From Lactiplantibacillus garii (GTDB taxonomy: Bacteria > Bacillota > Bacilli > Lactobacillales > Lactobacillaceae): DNA of 33,538 nucleotides. Where the stretch lies: contig NZ_QWZQ01000036.1 in assembly GCF_003885105.1 (NCBI RefSeq), positions 1-33,538 of the forward strand, written 5' to 3'. Positions 15,820-23,724 of the stretch are shown here, one piece after another. Position numbers and translations under genes: made by a program. Numbering within the stretch: position 1 is the first letter of the stretch; each line of letters opens with the position of its first letter. The notes under the pieces were generated by a model. The model did not search any database. It was not told the DNA's origin and was given only the letters and a program-made list of their open reading frames with translations.

Positions 15820-16180
15820 CTACAAGTTGATCTTGATCCAACTATAATTAACGGCTTTTTCGCGTTCATGGACCGACTCGACTAACGTGCCGTACCGTCC
15901 CCGGCTGAATTTTAAATACATTTCCAGTCCATGGACGGGGACAATAAATTCATAAACGTCCATTTCTTCTAAACGGTGGTGTTTAGAAGGCCCTCTAAAA
16001 TAACTACTGTTCGCCAGGCTATCAACCGCATTTCTTTATAACCAGTTCATACGTTTTACCGTGAGCGCGCAAAAAATGCGTACTTTTGGCTTTTAAACGT
16101 TGTTCAAGATGACCAGTTCGAAAATCATGTTGGATCGCCGCAATTTGAATCCTAATGAGTTGCTCCTGCAGATCACTCAA
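15820..16180 (-). pseudogene. Frameshifted MqsR-like toxin gene
   Basis: A TTG at 16180, seven bases after AGAGGTGG, opens a 52-codon frame that ends at TGA (16024-16022). The next frame continues without a stop to TAG (15822-15820). Removing one A from the AAA in ATAAAG (near 16035) joins both into a 119-codon gene. The second part contains YFRGPSKHHR, DVYEFIVPVHG, EMYLKF and ESVHERE. This is the layout of MqsR-like toxins: a GP-x-x-x-R segment, then VY/VF, G-x-E-x-Y-x-K and a late HE. It directly precedes the MqsA-like gene. Alternatives are a sequencing error in the A-run or programmed frameshifting. The family call is from memory of motif order and is moderate. Confidence 0.5.
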
Positions 16181-16195
16181 AAACGTGCCACCTCT

Positions 16196-16217
16196 TTTGT
16201 TACTCTAGAGTAACAAA
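16196..16217. promoter_or_regulatory. Perfect 22-bp palindrome, probable autoregulatory operator of the toxin-antitoxin pair
   Basis: The half-site TTTGTTACTCT is followed directly by its exact reverse complement. It lies immediately before the ribosome site of the toxin remnant. On the minus strand TTGTGT, 16 bases and TAGAGT could be a promoter whose -10 box lies inside the palindrome, so a bound antitoxin would block transcription. Confidence 0.65.
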
Positions 16218-16274
16218 GCAATAACACAATTCCGCATTTCAAGCAATTGATTCATACCCCAATCTTCACACGCT

Positions 16275-16306
16275 AAAAAATCCGCCATTTAAAATGACGG
16301 ATTTTT
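16275..16306. terminator. Bidirectional terminator-like hairpin
   Basis: AAAAATCCG-x-CATTT pairs with AAATG-x-CGGATTTTT, with A/T runs at both ends. It lies between the rplT terminator and the toxin-antitoxin promoter. The rest of 16218-16375 holds nothing else that I recognise. Confidence 0.6.
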
Positions 16307-16375
16307 ATTAACAACCAATACGCTATTTTATTCAATGATACCATTGATGAACGTTTCAATTTAACATTCATTTCT

Positions 16376-16405
16376 AAAAAAAGTGGCACTATCCAAGATA
16401 GCACC
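16376..16405 (-). terminator. Terminator of the infC-rpmI-rplT operon
   Basis: A 9-bp stem (16385-16393 with 16397-16405, 3-base loop) is followed on the minus strand by seven U residues. It is about 45 bases after the rplT stop codon. Confidence 0.8.
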
Positions 16406-16448
16406 GCTTCATTCACTGATCCTAAACTAGGATTAGATTATTTTTTAA

Positions 16449-16805
16449 TTAAGCAAGGGCCTTTTTAGCCGTGTCAGCTAATGCCTTGAAAGCATCAGCA
16501 TCGTTAACAGCTAAGTCAGCTAACATCTTACGGTTAACGTCAACGTTGGCTAACTTCAAACCGTGCATCATCTTGCTGTAGCTTAAGTCGTTGATCCGGG
16601 CTGCCGCGTTGATCCGGGCAATCCAGAGACGACGGAAGTCAGACTTACGCTTGCGACGATCGCGGAAAGCGTATTCGTATGACTTCATTACTTGGTCCTT
16701 AGCAACCTTAAATTGGATGTGCTTAGCACCACGGTAACCTTTAGCTAATTTTAAAATGCGTTTGCGACGCTTACGTGTAACAGTTCCACCTTTAACTCGA
16801 GCCAT
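16449..16805 (-). CDS. rplT: 50S ribosomal protein L20
   Basis: L20 binds 23S rRNA early in large-subunit assembly and represses its own operon by binding the infC leader in Firmicutes. The 118-aa sequence starts [20 protein letters not shown] and contains [16 protein letters not shown] and [20 protein letters not shown], all diagnostic. The start has AGGAGG upstream. It is the last gene of infC-rpmI-rplT, 36 bases after rpmI. Confidence 0.98.
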   Translation of the reverse strand: MARVKGGTVTRKRRKRILKLAKGYRGAKHIQFKVAKDQVMKSYEYAFRDRRKRKSDFRRLWIARINAAARINDLSYSKMMHGLKLANVDVNRKMLADLAVNDADAFKALADTAKKALA

Positions 16806-16841
16806 TTTATTTCCTCCTAGATTTAACTAAAACGTTGTGAA

Positions 16842-17036
16842 TTATTTTTGTAATAACTTGTGGTAAGTCTTAACCATTGGCTTTTCAATGATTGCAGTAC
16901 CACGTAATTGGCGACGTTGTTTCTTAGTCTTACCATGGAAGCGGTGACTAGTGAAAGCGTTGGCGCTCTTAATTTTACCCTTAGCGGTTACCTTAAAACG
17001 CTTTGCAGCGGCGCGGTTTGTCTTTTGTTTTGGCAT
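16842..17036 (-). CDS. rpmI: 50S ribosomal protein L35
   Basis: A 64-aa basic large-subunit protein. [20 protein letters not shown] and the [16 protein letters not shown] block identify it. The start is the ATG at 17036 with AGGAGG upstream; the two codons before it (TTG ATT) are not part of the protein. It lies between infC and rplT in the universal order. Confidence 0.98.
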   Translation of the reverse strand: MPKQKTNRAAAKRFKVTAKGKIKSANAFTSHRFHGKTKKQRRQLRGTAIIEKPMVKTYHKLLQK

Positions 17037-17057
17037 AATCAATAATCCTCCTAGAAA

Positions 17058-17573
17058 TTACTTATCAGTTTTTGGTGCAAGTACTAAGAACATGCTCCGG
17101 CCGTCCATCTTAGGATAGGCTTCAACCGTTGAATATTCCTTCGTAGCTTCAATCATCCGGTTCAAGACTTGCCGACCAATATCCTTATGGGTAATGGCCC
17201 GGCCCTTAAAACGAATCGAAACGCGAACTTTGTCACCCTTCGACAAAAACTTTTCGGCGTGTTTCAGCTTCGTGTTAAAGTCGTTAGTGTCAATCGCTGG
17301 GCTCAAGCGGACTTCTTTAATGCTGACCACTTTTTGCTTCTTACGCGCTTCCCGTTCCTTCTTTTGTTGTTCGAAGCGATACTTCCCATAATCCATGACT
17401 TTGGCAACGGGTGGTTTCGCTTTCGGAGCAACCAATACTAGGTCTAAGCTAGCGTCTTCGGCAATCTTCATTGCTTCTTGTCGTGACTTGACACCTAATT
17501 GTTCACCATCACTGGCGATCAAACGTACTTCGCGAGCACGGATGCCGTCATTCACCATCGAATCTTTAGCTAT
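17058..17573 (-). CDS. infC: Translation initiation factor IF-3, non-AUG start
   Basis: IF-3 binds the 30S subunit, prevents early subunit joining and proofreads the start codon. Blocks [44 protein letters not shown] and [14 protein letters not shown] identify it. The first AUG (17558) is 24 bases from the GGAGG site, too far to be used. The codons between are ATT ACC ATA GCT AAA GAT, which match the N-terminus of homologues (IAKD or IISKD). I place the start at ATA (17573-17571), nine bases after GGAGG, giving 171 aa; ATT at 17579 is the alternative but is only three bases from it. A rare start codon allows IF-3 to limit its own synthesis. The gene is preceded by an L20-type leader. Confidence 0.92.
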   Translation of the reverse strand: MAKDSMVNDGIRAREVRLIASDGEQLGVKSRQEAMKIAEDASLDLVLVAPKAKPPVAKVMDYGKYRFEQQKKEREARKKQKVVSIKEVRLSPAIDTNDFNTKLKHAEKFLSKGDKVRVSIRFKGRAITHKDIGRQVLNRMIEATKEYSTVEAYPKMDGRSMFLVLAPKTDK

Positions 17574-17590
17574 GGTAATTCACCTCCGTA

Positions 17591-17735
17591 AAATTTTAAG
17601 AGAAATTCACAAAAAGAGCGGGCGCATAACACGCCCGCTCAACCCCGTTAATGGGAATCAATTCATCGTTCATCTGCCCGATAACTCTGGTTACCAAGGC
17701 GAGAAGCGGGTGCTTCTGCTTTTTTTCTCAACTCC
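17591..17735 (-). promoter_or_regulatory. L20-type leader of infC-rpmI-rplT
   Basis: About 145 bases of structured RNA between the promoter and infC. On the minus strand there is an A-rich start, a GAAGC/GCTTC hairpin (17702-17717), a conserved-looking CCTTGGTAACC segment and finally a strong intrinsic terminator (17611-17640). This is the arrangement of the Firmicutes L20 leader, where L20 binding favours the terminator and shuts the operon off. The class is assigned by context and layout. Confidence 0.75.
17611..17640 (-). terminator. Attenuator of the infC leader
   Basis: GAGCGGGCG (17616-17624) pairs perfectly with CGCCCGCTC (17632-17640), 7-base loop, followed on the minus strand by five U residues. 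It lies upstream of infC, so it must be bypassed for expression. Confidence 0.88.
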
Positions 17736-17738
17736 AAT

Positions 17739-17767
17739 ACTATACCAGCATCCGGAGTTGATGTCAA
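17739..17767 (-). promoter_or_regulatory. Promoter of infC-rpmI-rplT
   Basis: On the minus strand TTGACA (17767-17762), a 17-base spacer and TATAGT (17744-17739). It begins 15 bases after the thrS stop codon; no clear thrS terminator lies between, so some read-through is possible. Confidence 0.85.
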
Positions 17768-17781
17768 ATTAATCTTGACGT

Positions 17782-19746
17782 TTATTTGCTGGCACCACGA
17801 CTGTAGTGTTTGATTTCCTGCGTGATGGCGCCGATAAACATGTCGACCCCTTCAGATTCAGTCCGTTCTTCACCGTATTTACGAACGGAAACACTACCGT
17901 TGGCCACTTCTTGATCACCGACAACTAACAAGTATGGGACCTTCTTCGTTTGTGATTCACGAATCTTGTAACCCATCTTTTCGTTGCGGTCATCGATGCT
18001 GACCCGGACACCTTCAGCGGCTAAGCGACGCCGAACCGTTTCAGCATAAGCTCCGTGGGCACCGTTGTTAACTGGGATGATCGTAACTTGCTTAGGTGCC
18101 AACCAGGTTGGGAAGGCGCCCTTGTACATTTCAGTCAGGTAAGCCACGAAGCGTTCCATGGTTGAAACTAACCCCCGGTGAATCATAACCGGACGGTGTT
18201 CTTCACCATCGGCACCAACGTACTTCAAGTCGAAGCGTTCTGGTAATAAGAAGTCTAATTGGATGGTTGATAACGTTTCTTCACCACCAAGGGCCGTCTT
18301 CGTTTGCACGTCCAACTTAGGACCGTAGAAAGCGGCTTCCCCTTCAGCTTCGAAGTAATCCAAGCCCATGTCATCCATGGCGGACTTCAACATCTTTTGG
18401 CTCCGTTCCCACATTGCGTCGTCATCGAAGTACTTTTCCTTGTTGGCTGGGTCGCGGTAGCTTAACCGGAACCGGTAGTCGGAAATATCGAAGTCTTCGT
18501 AAACTTCAACCATCAAGCTCAGGATCTTCTTGAATTCTTCCTCGATCTGGTCCAACGCCACGAAGGTGTGCCCGTCGTTCAAGGTCATTTCACGAACCCG
18601 TGATAACCCGGTCAACGCACCTGATTTTTCGTAACGGTGCATCATCCCAAGTTCGGCGATCCGGAGTGGTAATTCCCGGTACGAACGGATGTGGTGGTTG
18701 TAAATTTGGATGTGTGAAGGGCAGTTCATTGGCCGTAATTCCAACTGTTCGCCGTCACCCATGTCCATTGGTGGGAACATATCCTCACGGTAGTGGTCCC
18801 AGTGACCGGACTGCTTGTAAACGTCCAAGTTGGCTAAAACTGGGGTGTAAACGTGTTGGTAACCGTTGGCAACTTCCTTATCAATGATGTAACGTTCGAT
18901 TTGACGACGGATCGTCGCACCGTTTGGCATCCAGTAAGGTAAACCGTTCCCGACTTTCGGGTCAACGAAGAACAAGTCTAGTTCGTTCCCGATTACCCGG
19001 TGATCCCGTTCACGAGCTTCTTGACGCCGCTTTAAGTCGGCATCCAAGTCCTTTTGCTTTAAGAAGGCCGTCCCGTAGATCCGTTGGAGCATCGGGTTAC
19101 TGGACTTGCCTTGCCAGTAGGCGCCGGCAACGGACAAGAGCTTGAAGATTTTTACTTTACCGGTGGAAGCAAGTTGGGCCCCGTCGGATAAGTCCACGAA
19201 GTCGCCCTGCTTGTAAACGACCACTTGGCCGTCGTTAGCCGCCGCGCGTTCGTTAACGAGGTCCTTTTGGTAAGGATCGTCGCCAACTAAGGCTAAGGCG
19301 TCGGCTTTGGATAACACTTCGCGGCTGATTGGTAAGTTTTGCTTAACGATTTCGGCCATCTTTAAACTAATGGCTTCAAGGTCGTCCTTACTAATCTGTT
19401 TACCGTCTTCTTCGGGATTATCGGTGTCAAAGAAGAAACCATCGGCGTTGCCTTCACCACTCCCAAAGTGAATGTTTGGGAAAAGTTGTTTGATGGCGTT
19501 CGCTAACACCTGCGCAGCGGTTTGACGTAAAACGTTCAAGCCGTCTTCGCTATCACCAGCGATAATTTCGATTGATCCGTCAGTGGTTAAAGGTTGACGA
19601 TAATCGACGATCTGGTCGTTGAACTTACCTGCAACTGACCGTTTAGCCAATGAAATACTAATTGACTTTGCAATATCTTCCGTCGTTACGCCGGCATCAA
19701 ATTGCTTTTCAGCACCATCTGGGAACTTAACATTAATACTTGCCAT
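17782..19746 (-). CDS. thrS: Threonyl-tRNA synthetase with degenerate editing site
   Basis: ThrRS charges tRNA-Thr. Order: TGS domain (1-62), N2 editing domain (about 63-225), class II catalytic core and C-terminal anticodon-binding domain (about 545-654). Catalytic zinc residues Cys342 (MNCPSH) and His393 (NDGH), and motif 2 MHRYEKSG, are intact, so charging should work. The editing domain is odd. Where E. coli has His73 and His77 (RHSCAH) this protein has Gln75 and Gln79 (RQTAAQ); where E. coli has Cys182 and His186 (DMCRGPH) it has Ser187 and Gln191 (DLSDGAQ). All four known editing residues are replaced although the flanking fold ([20 protein letters not shown]) is conserved. It is controlled by the T-box upstream. 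Confidence 0.96.
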   Translation of the reverse strand: MASINVKFPDGAEKQFDAGVTTEDIAKSISISLAKRSVAGKFNDQIVDYRQPLTTDGSIEIIAGDSEDGLNVLRQTAAQVLANAIKQLFPNIHFGSGEGNADGFFFDTDNPEEDGKQISKDDLEAISLKMAEIVKQNLPISREVLSKADALALVGDDPYQKDLVNERAAANDGQVVVYKQGDFVDLSDGAQLASTGKVKIFKLLSVAGAYWQGKSSNPMLQRIYGTAFLKQKDLDADLKRRQEARERDHRVIGNELDLFFVDPKVGNGLPYWMPNGATIRRQIERYIIDKEVANGYQHVYTPVLANLDVYKQSGHWDHYREDMFPPMDMGDGEQLELRPMNCPSHIQIYNHHIRSYRELPLRIAELGMMHRYEKSGALTGLSRVREMTLNDGHTFVALDQIEEEFKKILSLMVEVYEDFDISDYRFRLSYRDPANKEKYFDDDAMWERSQKMLKSAMDDMGLDYFEAEGEAAFYGPKLDVQTKTALGGEETLSTIQLDFLLPERFDLKYVGADGEEHRPVMIHRGLVSTMERFVAYLTEMYKGAFPTWLAPKQVTIIPVNNGAHGAYAETVRRRLAAEGVRVSIDDRNEKMGYKIRESQTKKVPYLLVVGDQEVANGSVSVRKYGEERTESEGVDMFIGAITQEIKHYSRGASK

Positions 19747-19804
19747 AAATTTGACACTCTCCTTAAAAATTTACCCACTCACCAAAACACCGCGCCGGGA
19801 CGAC

Positions 19805-20034
19805 AAAAAAGTCCCTAATACCAGACTTAACTAGTATTAGGGACGTGATTGACGTGGTTCCACCCGATTTTTCGGCCCGTTCAACGGACCGACTCATTAG
19901 CGCTAATAACGGACGCGTTCCGGCTCAATTGAGCATTAACACAAAAGTGGTATCTCCCAAAACTTGGTCCGCAGCTTCCAGAACTAGGCCGCGGTCTCTG
20001 TAATCACAAGTAAACGGAGCATGTCTTTTGTTTC
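19805..20034 (-). promoter_or_regulatory. T-box riboswitch of thrS (Thr, specifier ACC)
   Basis: A complete T-box leader on the minus strand. The antiterminator T-box sequence GGGTGGAACCACG is at 19865-19853. A specifier-type loop, GATACCACT, gives the threonine codon ACC at 19951-19949. The terminator is an 11-bp stem (19834-19844 with 19811-19821) with six U residues (19810-19805). Uncharged tRNA-Thr should pair with specifier and T-box, stabilise the antiterminator and allow thrS expression. Confidence 0.93.
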
Positions 20035-20041
20035 TGTTTTC

Positions 20042-20069
20042 ATTAAACCACTTCTAACCAAAAAGTCAA
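20042..20069 (-). promoter_or_regulatory. Promoter of thrS
   Basis: On the minus strand TTGACT (20069-20064), a 16-base spacer and TTTAAT (20047-20042), placed just before the T-box leader. Confidence 0.65.
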
Positions 20070-20130
20070 CCGCCATTTGGGTGAAAAACCATGAGAATTA
20101 GTTTTAACCGTCTAATGCATTTAGCCACTT

Positions 20131-20165
20131 AAAAACGGCGTCACGCGTTAAACCGTGTTTCGCCG
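20131..20165 (-). terminator. Terminator of the polA-dnaI operon
   Basis: On the minus strand CGGCG pairs with CGCCG and CACG with CGTG inside, followed by five U residues (20135-20131). It starts 18 bases after the dnaI stop codon. Confidence 0.78.
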
Positions 20166-20182
20166 CCATAGTTTACTTTTAA

Positions 20183-21118
20183 TTATTGTTCCGGATTTAG
20201 TCGCCGGTTACGTCCAACCATTTCGATCTCGGTAGCCAGAAAACGGACCCGTTGCATGATCCGTTGGGCCTTGATTGGTTCTTCGTCACCCTTTTGCGAG
20301 ATGGTTAAGTAACCGTCCTGTAATTCCTGCATCGAAAAGTTCGACGAAAAACAGGTCGGCAGTTCTTCTTGCATCCGGTATTCCAAAATCACCCCGAGCA
20401 CGTCGTCCCGGATCCAAGTTGACGACGCGTCGGCCCCGATGTCGTCGATCATTAAAATCGGCGCGCGTTTGATGGCGTCGACCTTGTCCGCCGACGTGTT
20501 ATTGCTAATGGAGCGTTTCATTTCCACCGCAAAACTCGGGAAGTGGATCAAAGTCGTTTGAAAGCCCTTGGCGGCTAACGCGTTAGCCATTGCACCCAAC
20601 AGGTAGGTCTTGCCCACCCCGAACGAGCCGTACAAGTACAACCCGCGGTGAAAACGTTTGGGCGCCTGGGTGTAAGCGTCAATAAAGTCTAACGCCGACA
20701 TCAAGGCCGCCGCGCGGTCGCCGTCCTGGTCGTACGATTTTAAATCGGCCGTCTGGATGTTTTTCGGCATGCTGATTGACCGGACCCGCTGCTGGAGCTC
20801 CCGGGCCGCTTGTTCTTCCTGGAGTTGCGGCGTCGGCTGGTACGCGATGTCGATCAGATGATTGCTCATCACCAGTTCGGGTTGGTACCCCGGTGCCTGG
20901 GTCGGTTCGTGCCGGGCAATTTTACGCTTCTCTTCGCAAAATTCGTAGAGTTTAGCCGCCGAACGCTCCAAGGCGTCCTTGGACAATTCCGATTGGTGAG
21001 CGGCTAAAAATTGACGAACGTCCGTATCTTGATAGACCGCGTCCATCAAGGCTTCGTAACGGTGGTTCAGATTGCGCCGGTTCATCAGCGTTTTTAACGT
21101 GTCTGAAACATTCTCCAT
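20183..21118 (-). CDS. dnaI: Primosomal protein DnaI, helicase loader
   Basis: DnaI is an AAA+ ATPase that loads the replicative helicase together with DnaB and DnaD in Firmicutes. The N-terminal 120 residues form the helicase-interacting part. Walker A GSFGVGKT (164-171) and Walker B ILMIDDIG (221-228) are intact, followed by a DnaC-like C-terminal region. The length, 311 aa, is normal. It begins three bases after the dnaB stop codon, so the two loader genes are translationally linked. Confidence 0.94.
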   Translation of the reverse strand: MENVSDTLKTLMNRRNLNHRYEALMDAVYQDTDVRQFLAAHQSELSKDALERSAAKLYEFCEEKRKIARHEPTQAPGYQPELVMSNHLIDIAYQPTPQLQEEQAARELQQRVRSISMPKNIQTADLKSYDQDGDRAAALMSALDFIDAYTQAPKRFHRGLYLYGSFGVGKTYLLGAMANALAAKGFQTTLIHFPSFAVEMKRSISNNTSADKVDAIKRAPILMIDDIGADASSTWIRDDVLGVILEYRMQEELPTCFSSNFSMQELQDGYLTISQKGDEEPIKAQRIMQRVRFLATEIEMVGRNRRLNPEQ

Positions 21119-21121
21119 TTT

Positions 21122-22555
21122 TTAGTCCTCCTTCTTGGAATTGGTGTCGAGCTTGGCGACCCGCTCCGCCAACTGCTTGCGTTGGGCCTCGGTTAACTGG
21201 TTCGCCCCGCTGTTTGCCTTGGCGTTGGCACTGCCGGTCGCCTGTTTTTGCGCCCACTTCGGTACGATCTCTTTGCGGACCGGGCGGCCGTTATTATTGC
21301 GCCGGCGTGCCCGGGCCGGTTGCTTCGGCTGCTGGCGGGTCTTGATATAGGTCAGGGCTGCTTCCGGTGTCGTAATGGCGTGCTGTTGCCAGTCGTTGGC
21401 GACCGTCTCCAACAAATTGCGGTTCAGCGCCGCTAGTTCCCGGTTTTGCAGCAAATAAAAGACCAGCATGTTGATCACCGGGTTCGGTAAAACGCCCCGG
21501 CCCACTAAATCGTGGATCAGGCGGTTTTCACCGGCCGTGACGAAGCCGTGCTTTTCCTGCTTTAAATCGGCTAAAAAGTCGTACGGCGTCGCGGTCTTCG
21601 CGTAGTTCACCAGCTGCTGTTCGGCCGCCGTTAAGTTGCCGGTCGGTTTTGTCGCAGTCACGTTAGCGGCCGCCTTTGTCGCATCAGCCGGTGGTTCACT
21701 GGCCGCTGGGGCGCTGGGCCGTTCATAGCGCCGCGCGATCACTAGTTTCAGCTGGCTTTCATCAAACTGACCGGTGGTTAAACTCGCCACTTCACTAATG
21801 AGCTTCGCCATTTCAATTTCGTTGAGCCCGTAGACCCGGCTTTCGGTGATGATCAGTTGGCGCGAACCCGCGACCTGTTTTAAGTCCACGTAATTCTGTT
21901 TTAAGATCTGACCAAGCAGTTGCCAGTCAAAACCGTCGTCACTGACTGCCGAACCGGTGGCTTCCACCGGCTCGTTGGCCGCTAACTGGGCGCGCACCTT
22001 CTGGACGGGCAGCGGGGACTGGGTCACCTTCTGACTGTCAATGTGGAAAACGTCCAGCACGTTAGCGGTCACGTTTTGCGCCTTCGAAAGGTCAATACTG
22101 ACGGGCGCGAAGTCGTCGGCGAGCTGCTGGTAGCGCAATTCTCCGACCGTGTCTAGTAGTAACACACTTAACAGGTCGTCGGCAAAAAACGGCAACGCCG
22201 CCAGCGGGGCCTGTAACTGGTATACGTACACGGCGCCCAGTTCGTCCTCCTGAAAATAACTTTGTAACAGCCCGGTCGCCTCCAACTTTTTACGGGCCGC
22301 TAACACGGTCGGCAAGTCGGTCCCCAAAATTCCGAGAAGTTCGGCGTGGCTGCGGCGGTTACTCAGTTCATTTTCCGGACTTTGCAAGGAACGCAACGCC
22401 GCGTACAAGCTGTAGGCTAACGGCCCGATCAGCGGTAAATACAGTTCCGCCAATACGGCCTGTTGAGCGGCGCTTAAAGCCGGCGCGGTCGGGACCACTA
22501 ATCCCGTTTTGGGCGTTAACTGTGGTTCGTTATTCGTTTGCATTGCCTGCACCAT
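21122..22555 (-). CDS. dnaB: Replication initiation and membrane attachment protein DnaB (helicase loader)
   Basis: A 477-aa protein of the Firmicutes DnaB/DnaD superfamily (not the helicase). It acts with DnaD and DnaI to load helicase at oriC and at restart sites. LGTDLPTVLAARKKLEATGLLQSY is a winged-helix-like N-terminal segment. The second DnaB/DnaD domain can be seen in TPYDFLADLKQEKHGFVT and LVGRGVLPNPVINMLVFYLLQ. A low-complexity Ala/Thr linker (about 285-310) lies between, and an Arg-rich tail follows. The start is uncertain: ATG at 22555 or ATG at 22543; neither has a strong ribosome site. The order nrdR-dnaB-dnaI is standard. Confidence 0.9.
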   Translation of the reverse strand: MVQAMQTNNEPQLTPKTGLVVPTAPALSAAQQAVLAELYLPLIGPLAYSLYAALRSLQSPENELSNRRSHAELLGILGTDLPTVLAARKKLEATGLLQSYFQEDELGAVYVYQLQAPLAALPFFADDLLSVLLLDTVGELRYQQLADDFAPVSIDLSKAQNVTANVLDVFHIDSQKVTQSPLPVQKVRAQLAANEPVEATGSAVSDDGFDWQLLGQILKQNYVDLKQVAGSRQLIITESRVYGLNEIEMAKLISEVASLTTGQFDESQLKLVIARRYERPSAPAASEPPADATKAAANVTATKPTGNLTAAEQQLVNYAKTATPYDFLADLKQEKHGFVTAGENRLIHDLVGRGVLPNPVINMLVFYLLQNRELAALNRNLLETVANDWQQHAITTPEAALTYIKTRQQPKQPARARRRNNNGRPVRKEIVPKWAQKQATGSANAKANSGANQLTEAQRKQLAERVAKLDTNSKKED

Positions 22556-22564
22556 TCTTTATCT

Positions 22565-23077
22565 TTAATCTTTTTTCGGTTTCGGGGCGTGACCGGTCTT
22601 GGACTGCTTCGCCAGTTTGACCTTGTCACGTTCCATCATGTCCTGGAGTTCATCCAAGAAAACGTGCATATCTTTAAATTGCCGGTAAACGCTGGCAAAA
22701 CGGATGTAGGAGATTTCATCGATATCCGCCAATTTTTCCATGACGTATTCCCCGATCACCTGACTGGAAATTTCATTTTCACCCAGTGAGCGGACTTTGT
22801 TTTCAACGTCATCAACGACCCCGGTCATGGTTTCCATGCTAACGGGCCGTTTTTCAGCGGAACGAATAATCCCGCGTAAAATTTTCTCGCGGTTAAATTC
22901 TTCCCGGGCGCCATTCTTTTTGATCACTAATAACGGCGTGGCTTCGACCCGTTCAAAGGTCGTGAACCGAAAACCGCAGTTTTCACATTCACGCCGGCGC
23001 CGGATCACGCGACCGTCATCGGTCGGTCGGCTGTCAACGACGCGCGAGCCGTTATGATGGCAGTGTGGACATTGCAT
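22565..23077 (-). CDS. nrdR: Transcriptional repressor NrdR
   Basis: NrdR represses ribonucleotide reductase genes in response to bound ATP or dATP. The zinc ribbon is complete (Cys3, Cys6, Cys31, Cys34), followed by the [24 protein letters not shown] start of the ATP-cone domain. Length 170 aa is typical. The predicted targets (NrdR boxes before nrd genes) are not in this window. It lies between coaE and dnaB. Confidence 0.97.
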   Translation of the reverse strand: MQCPHCHHNGSRVVDSRPTDDGRVIRRRRECENCGFRFTTFERVEATPLLVIKKNGAREEFNREKILRGIIRSAEKRPVSMETMTGVVDDVENKVRSLGENEISSQVIGEYVMEKLADIDEISYIRFASVYRQFKDMHVFLDELQDMMERDKVKLAKQSKTGHAPKPKKD

Positions 23078-23118
23078 AGACTTCTCACCTCATTTTGCTA
23101 GTAACGATAAGTTTTTGT

Positions 23119-23715
23119 TTAAGAATTAATCATTTTCAGCCATTTTAACACGGCCGTTCGCGTTTGTTCAACGTTTTCTCCGTTGTTGATGACCACGTCT
23201 GCCCGCCGAACCTTCGTGCTTAACGGCAGTTGGCTGTCCATCCGGGCCTGCGCGTCCGCCTGGTTTAAGTGGTTCCGGGCCATCAACCGTTTGCGGATCA
23301 CCGCTTCCGGGGCCGTCACGACTACGACTTGGTCACAAATATGTTGCCAGCCGCTTTCAAATAACAACGGGACGTCTAGGATCACCGCGGCCGGGTGGCT
23401 TTGCCCCGCGGCCACGATGGCTTTTAGCATGGCGTACTGGATCGGCAAGCTGGTGATCGCCGTTAGTTCGGCTAGGGCTTGGGGGTCGTCAAAGACCCGT
23501 TTGCCCAGCCACGGCCGGTTCAAACTGCCGTCCGCCAGTAACGTTTGTGGACCGAAGTGGGCCGCGATTTTCGCCGTGGTCGGTTGGTGGGGGCCCTCAA
23601 CTTGCCAAGCAATCTTGTCCGCGTCGACGATTGGAAGTCCGGCTTCCGCCAGCATCCCGGCCACCGTGGACTTGCCGCTGGCGATCCCGCCAGTTAAGCC
23701 AATAATTTGCGTCAT
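23119..23715 (-). CDS. coaE: Dephospho-CoA kinase
   Basis: CoaE phosphorylates the 3'-hydroxyl of dephospho-CoA, the last step of CoA synthesis. The P-loop is GLTGGIASGKST (6-17), followed by the substrate motif VDADKIAWQV and the LID region VIRKRLMARNHL. Length 198 aa is normal. The start is the ATG at 23715 with AGGTGA upstream; a GTG at 23724 lies inside the ribosome site. It follows mutM after nine bases, as in many lactobacilli. Confidence 0.96.
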   Translation of the reverse strand: MTQIIGLTGGIASGKSTVAGMLAEAGLPIVDADKIAWQVEGPHQPTTAKIAAHFGPQTLLADGSLNRPWLGKRVFDDPQALAELTAITSLPIQYAMLKAIVAAGQSHPAAVILDVPLLFESGWQHICDQVVVVTAPEAVIRKRLMARNHLNQADAQARMDSQLPLSTKVRRADVVINNGENVEQTRTAVLKWLKMINS

Positions 23716-23724
23716 AAGTGTCAC

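Noticed and set aside
17702-17727. Terminator-like hairpin with eight T residues on the plus strand
   Set aside because: No plus-strand gene precedes it; it is the complement of a stem in the infC leader on the minus strand.
19811-19844. Hairpin before thrS as a terminator of an upstream gene
   Set aside because: It lies downstream of the T-box sequence and is the regulated terminator of the thrS leader; dnaI has its own terminator at 20131-20165.
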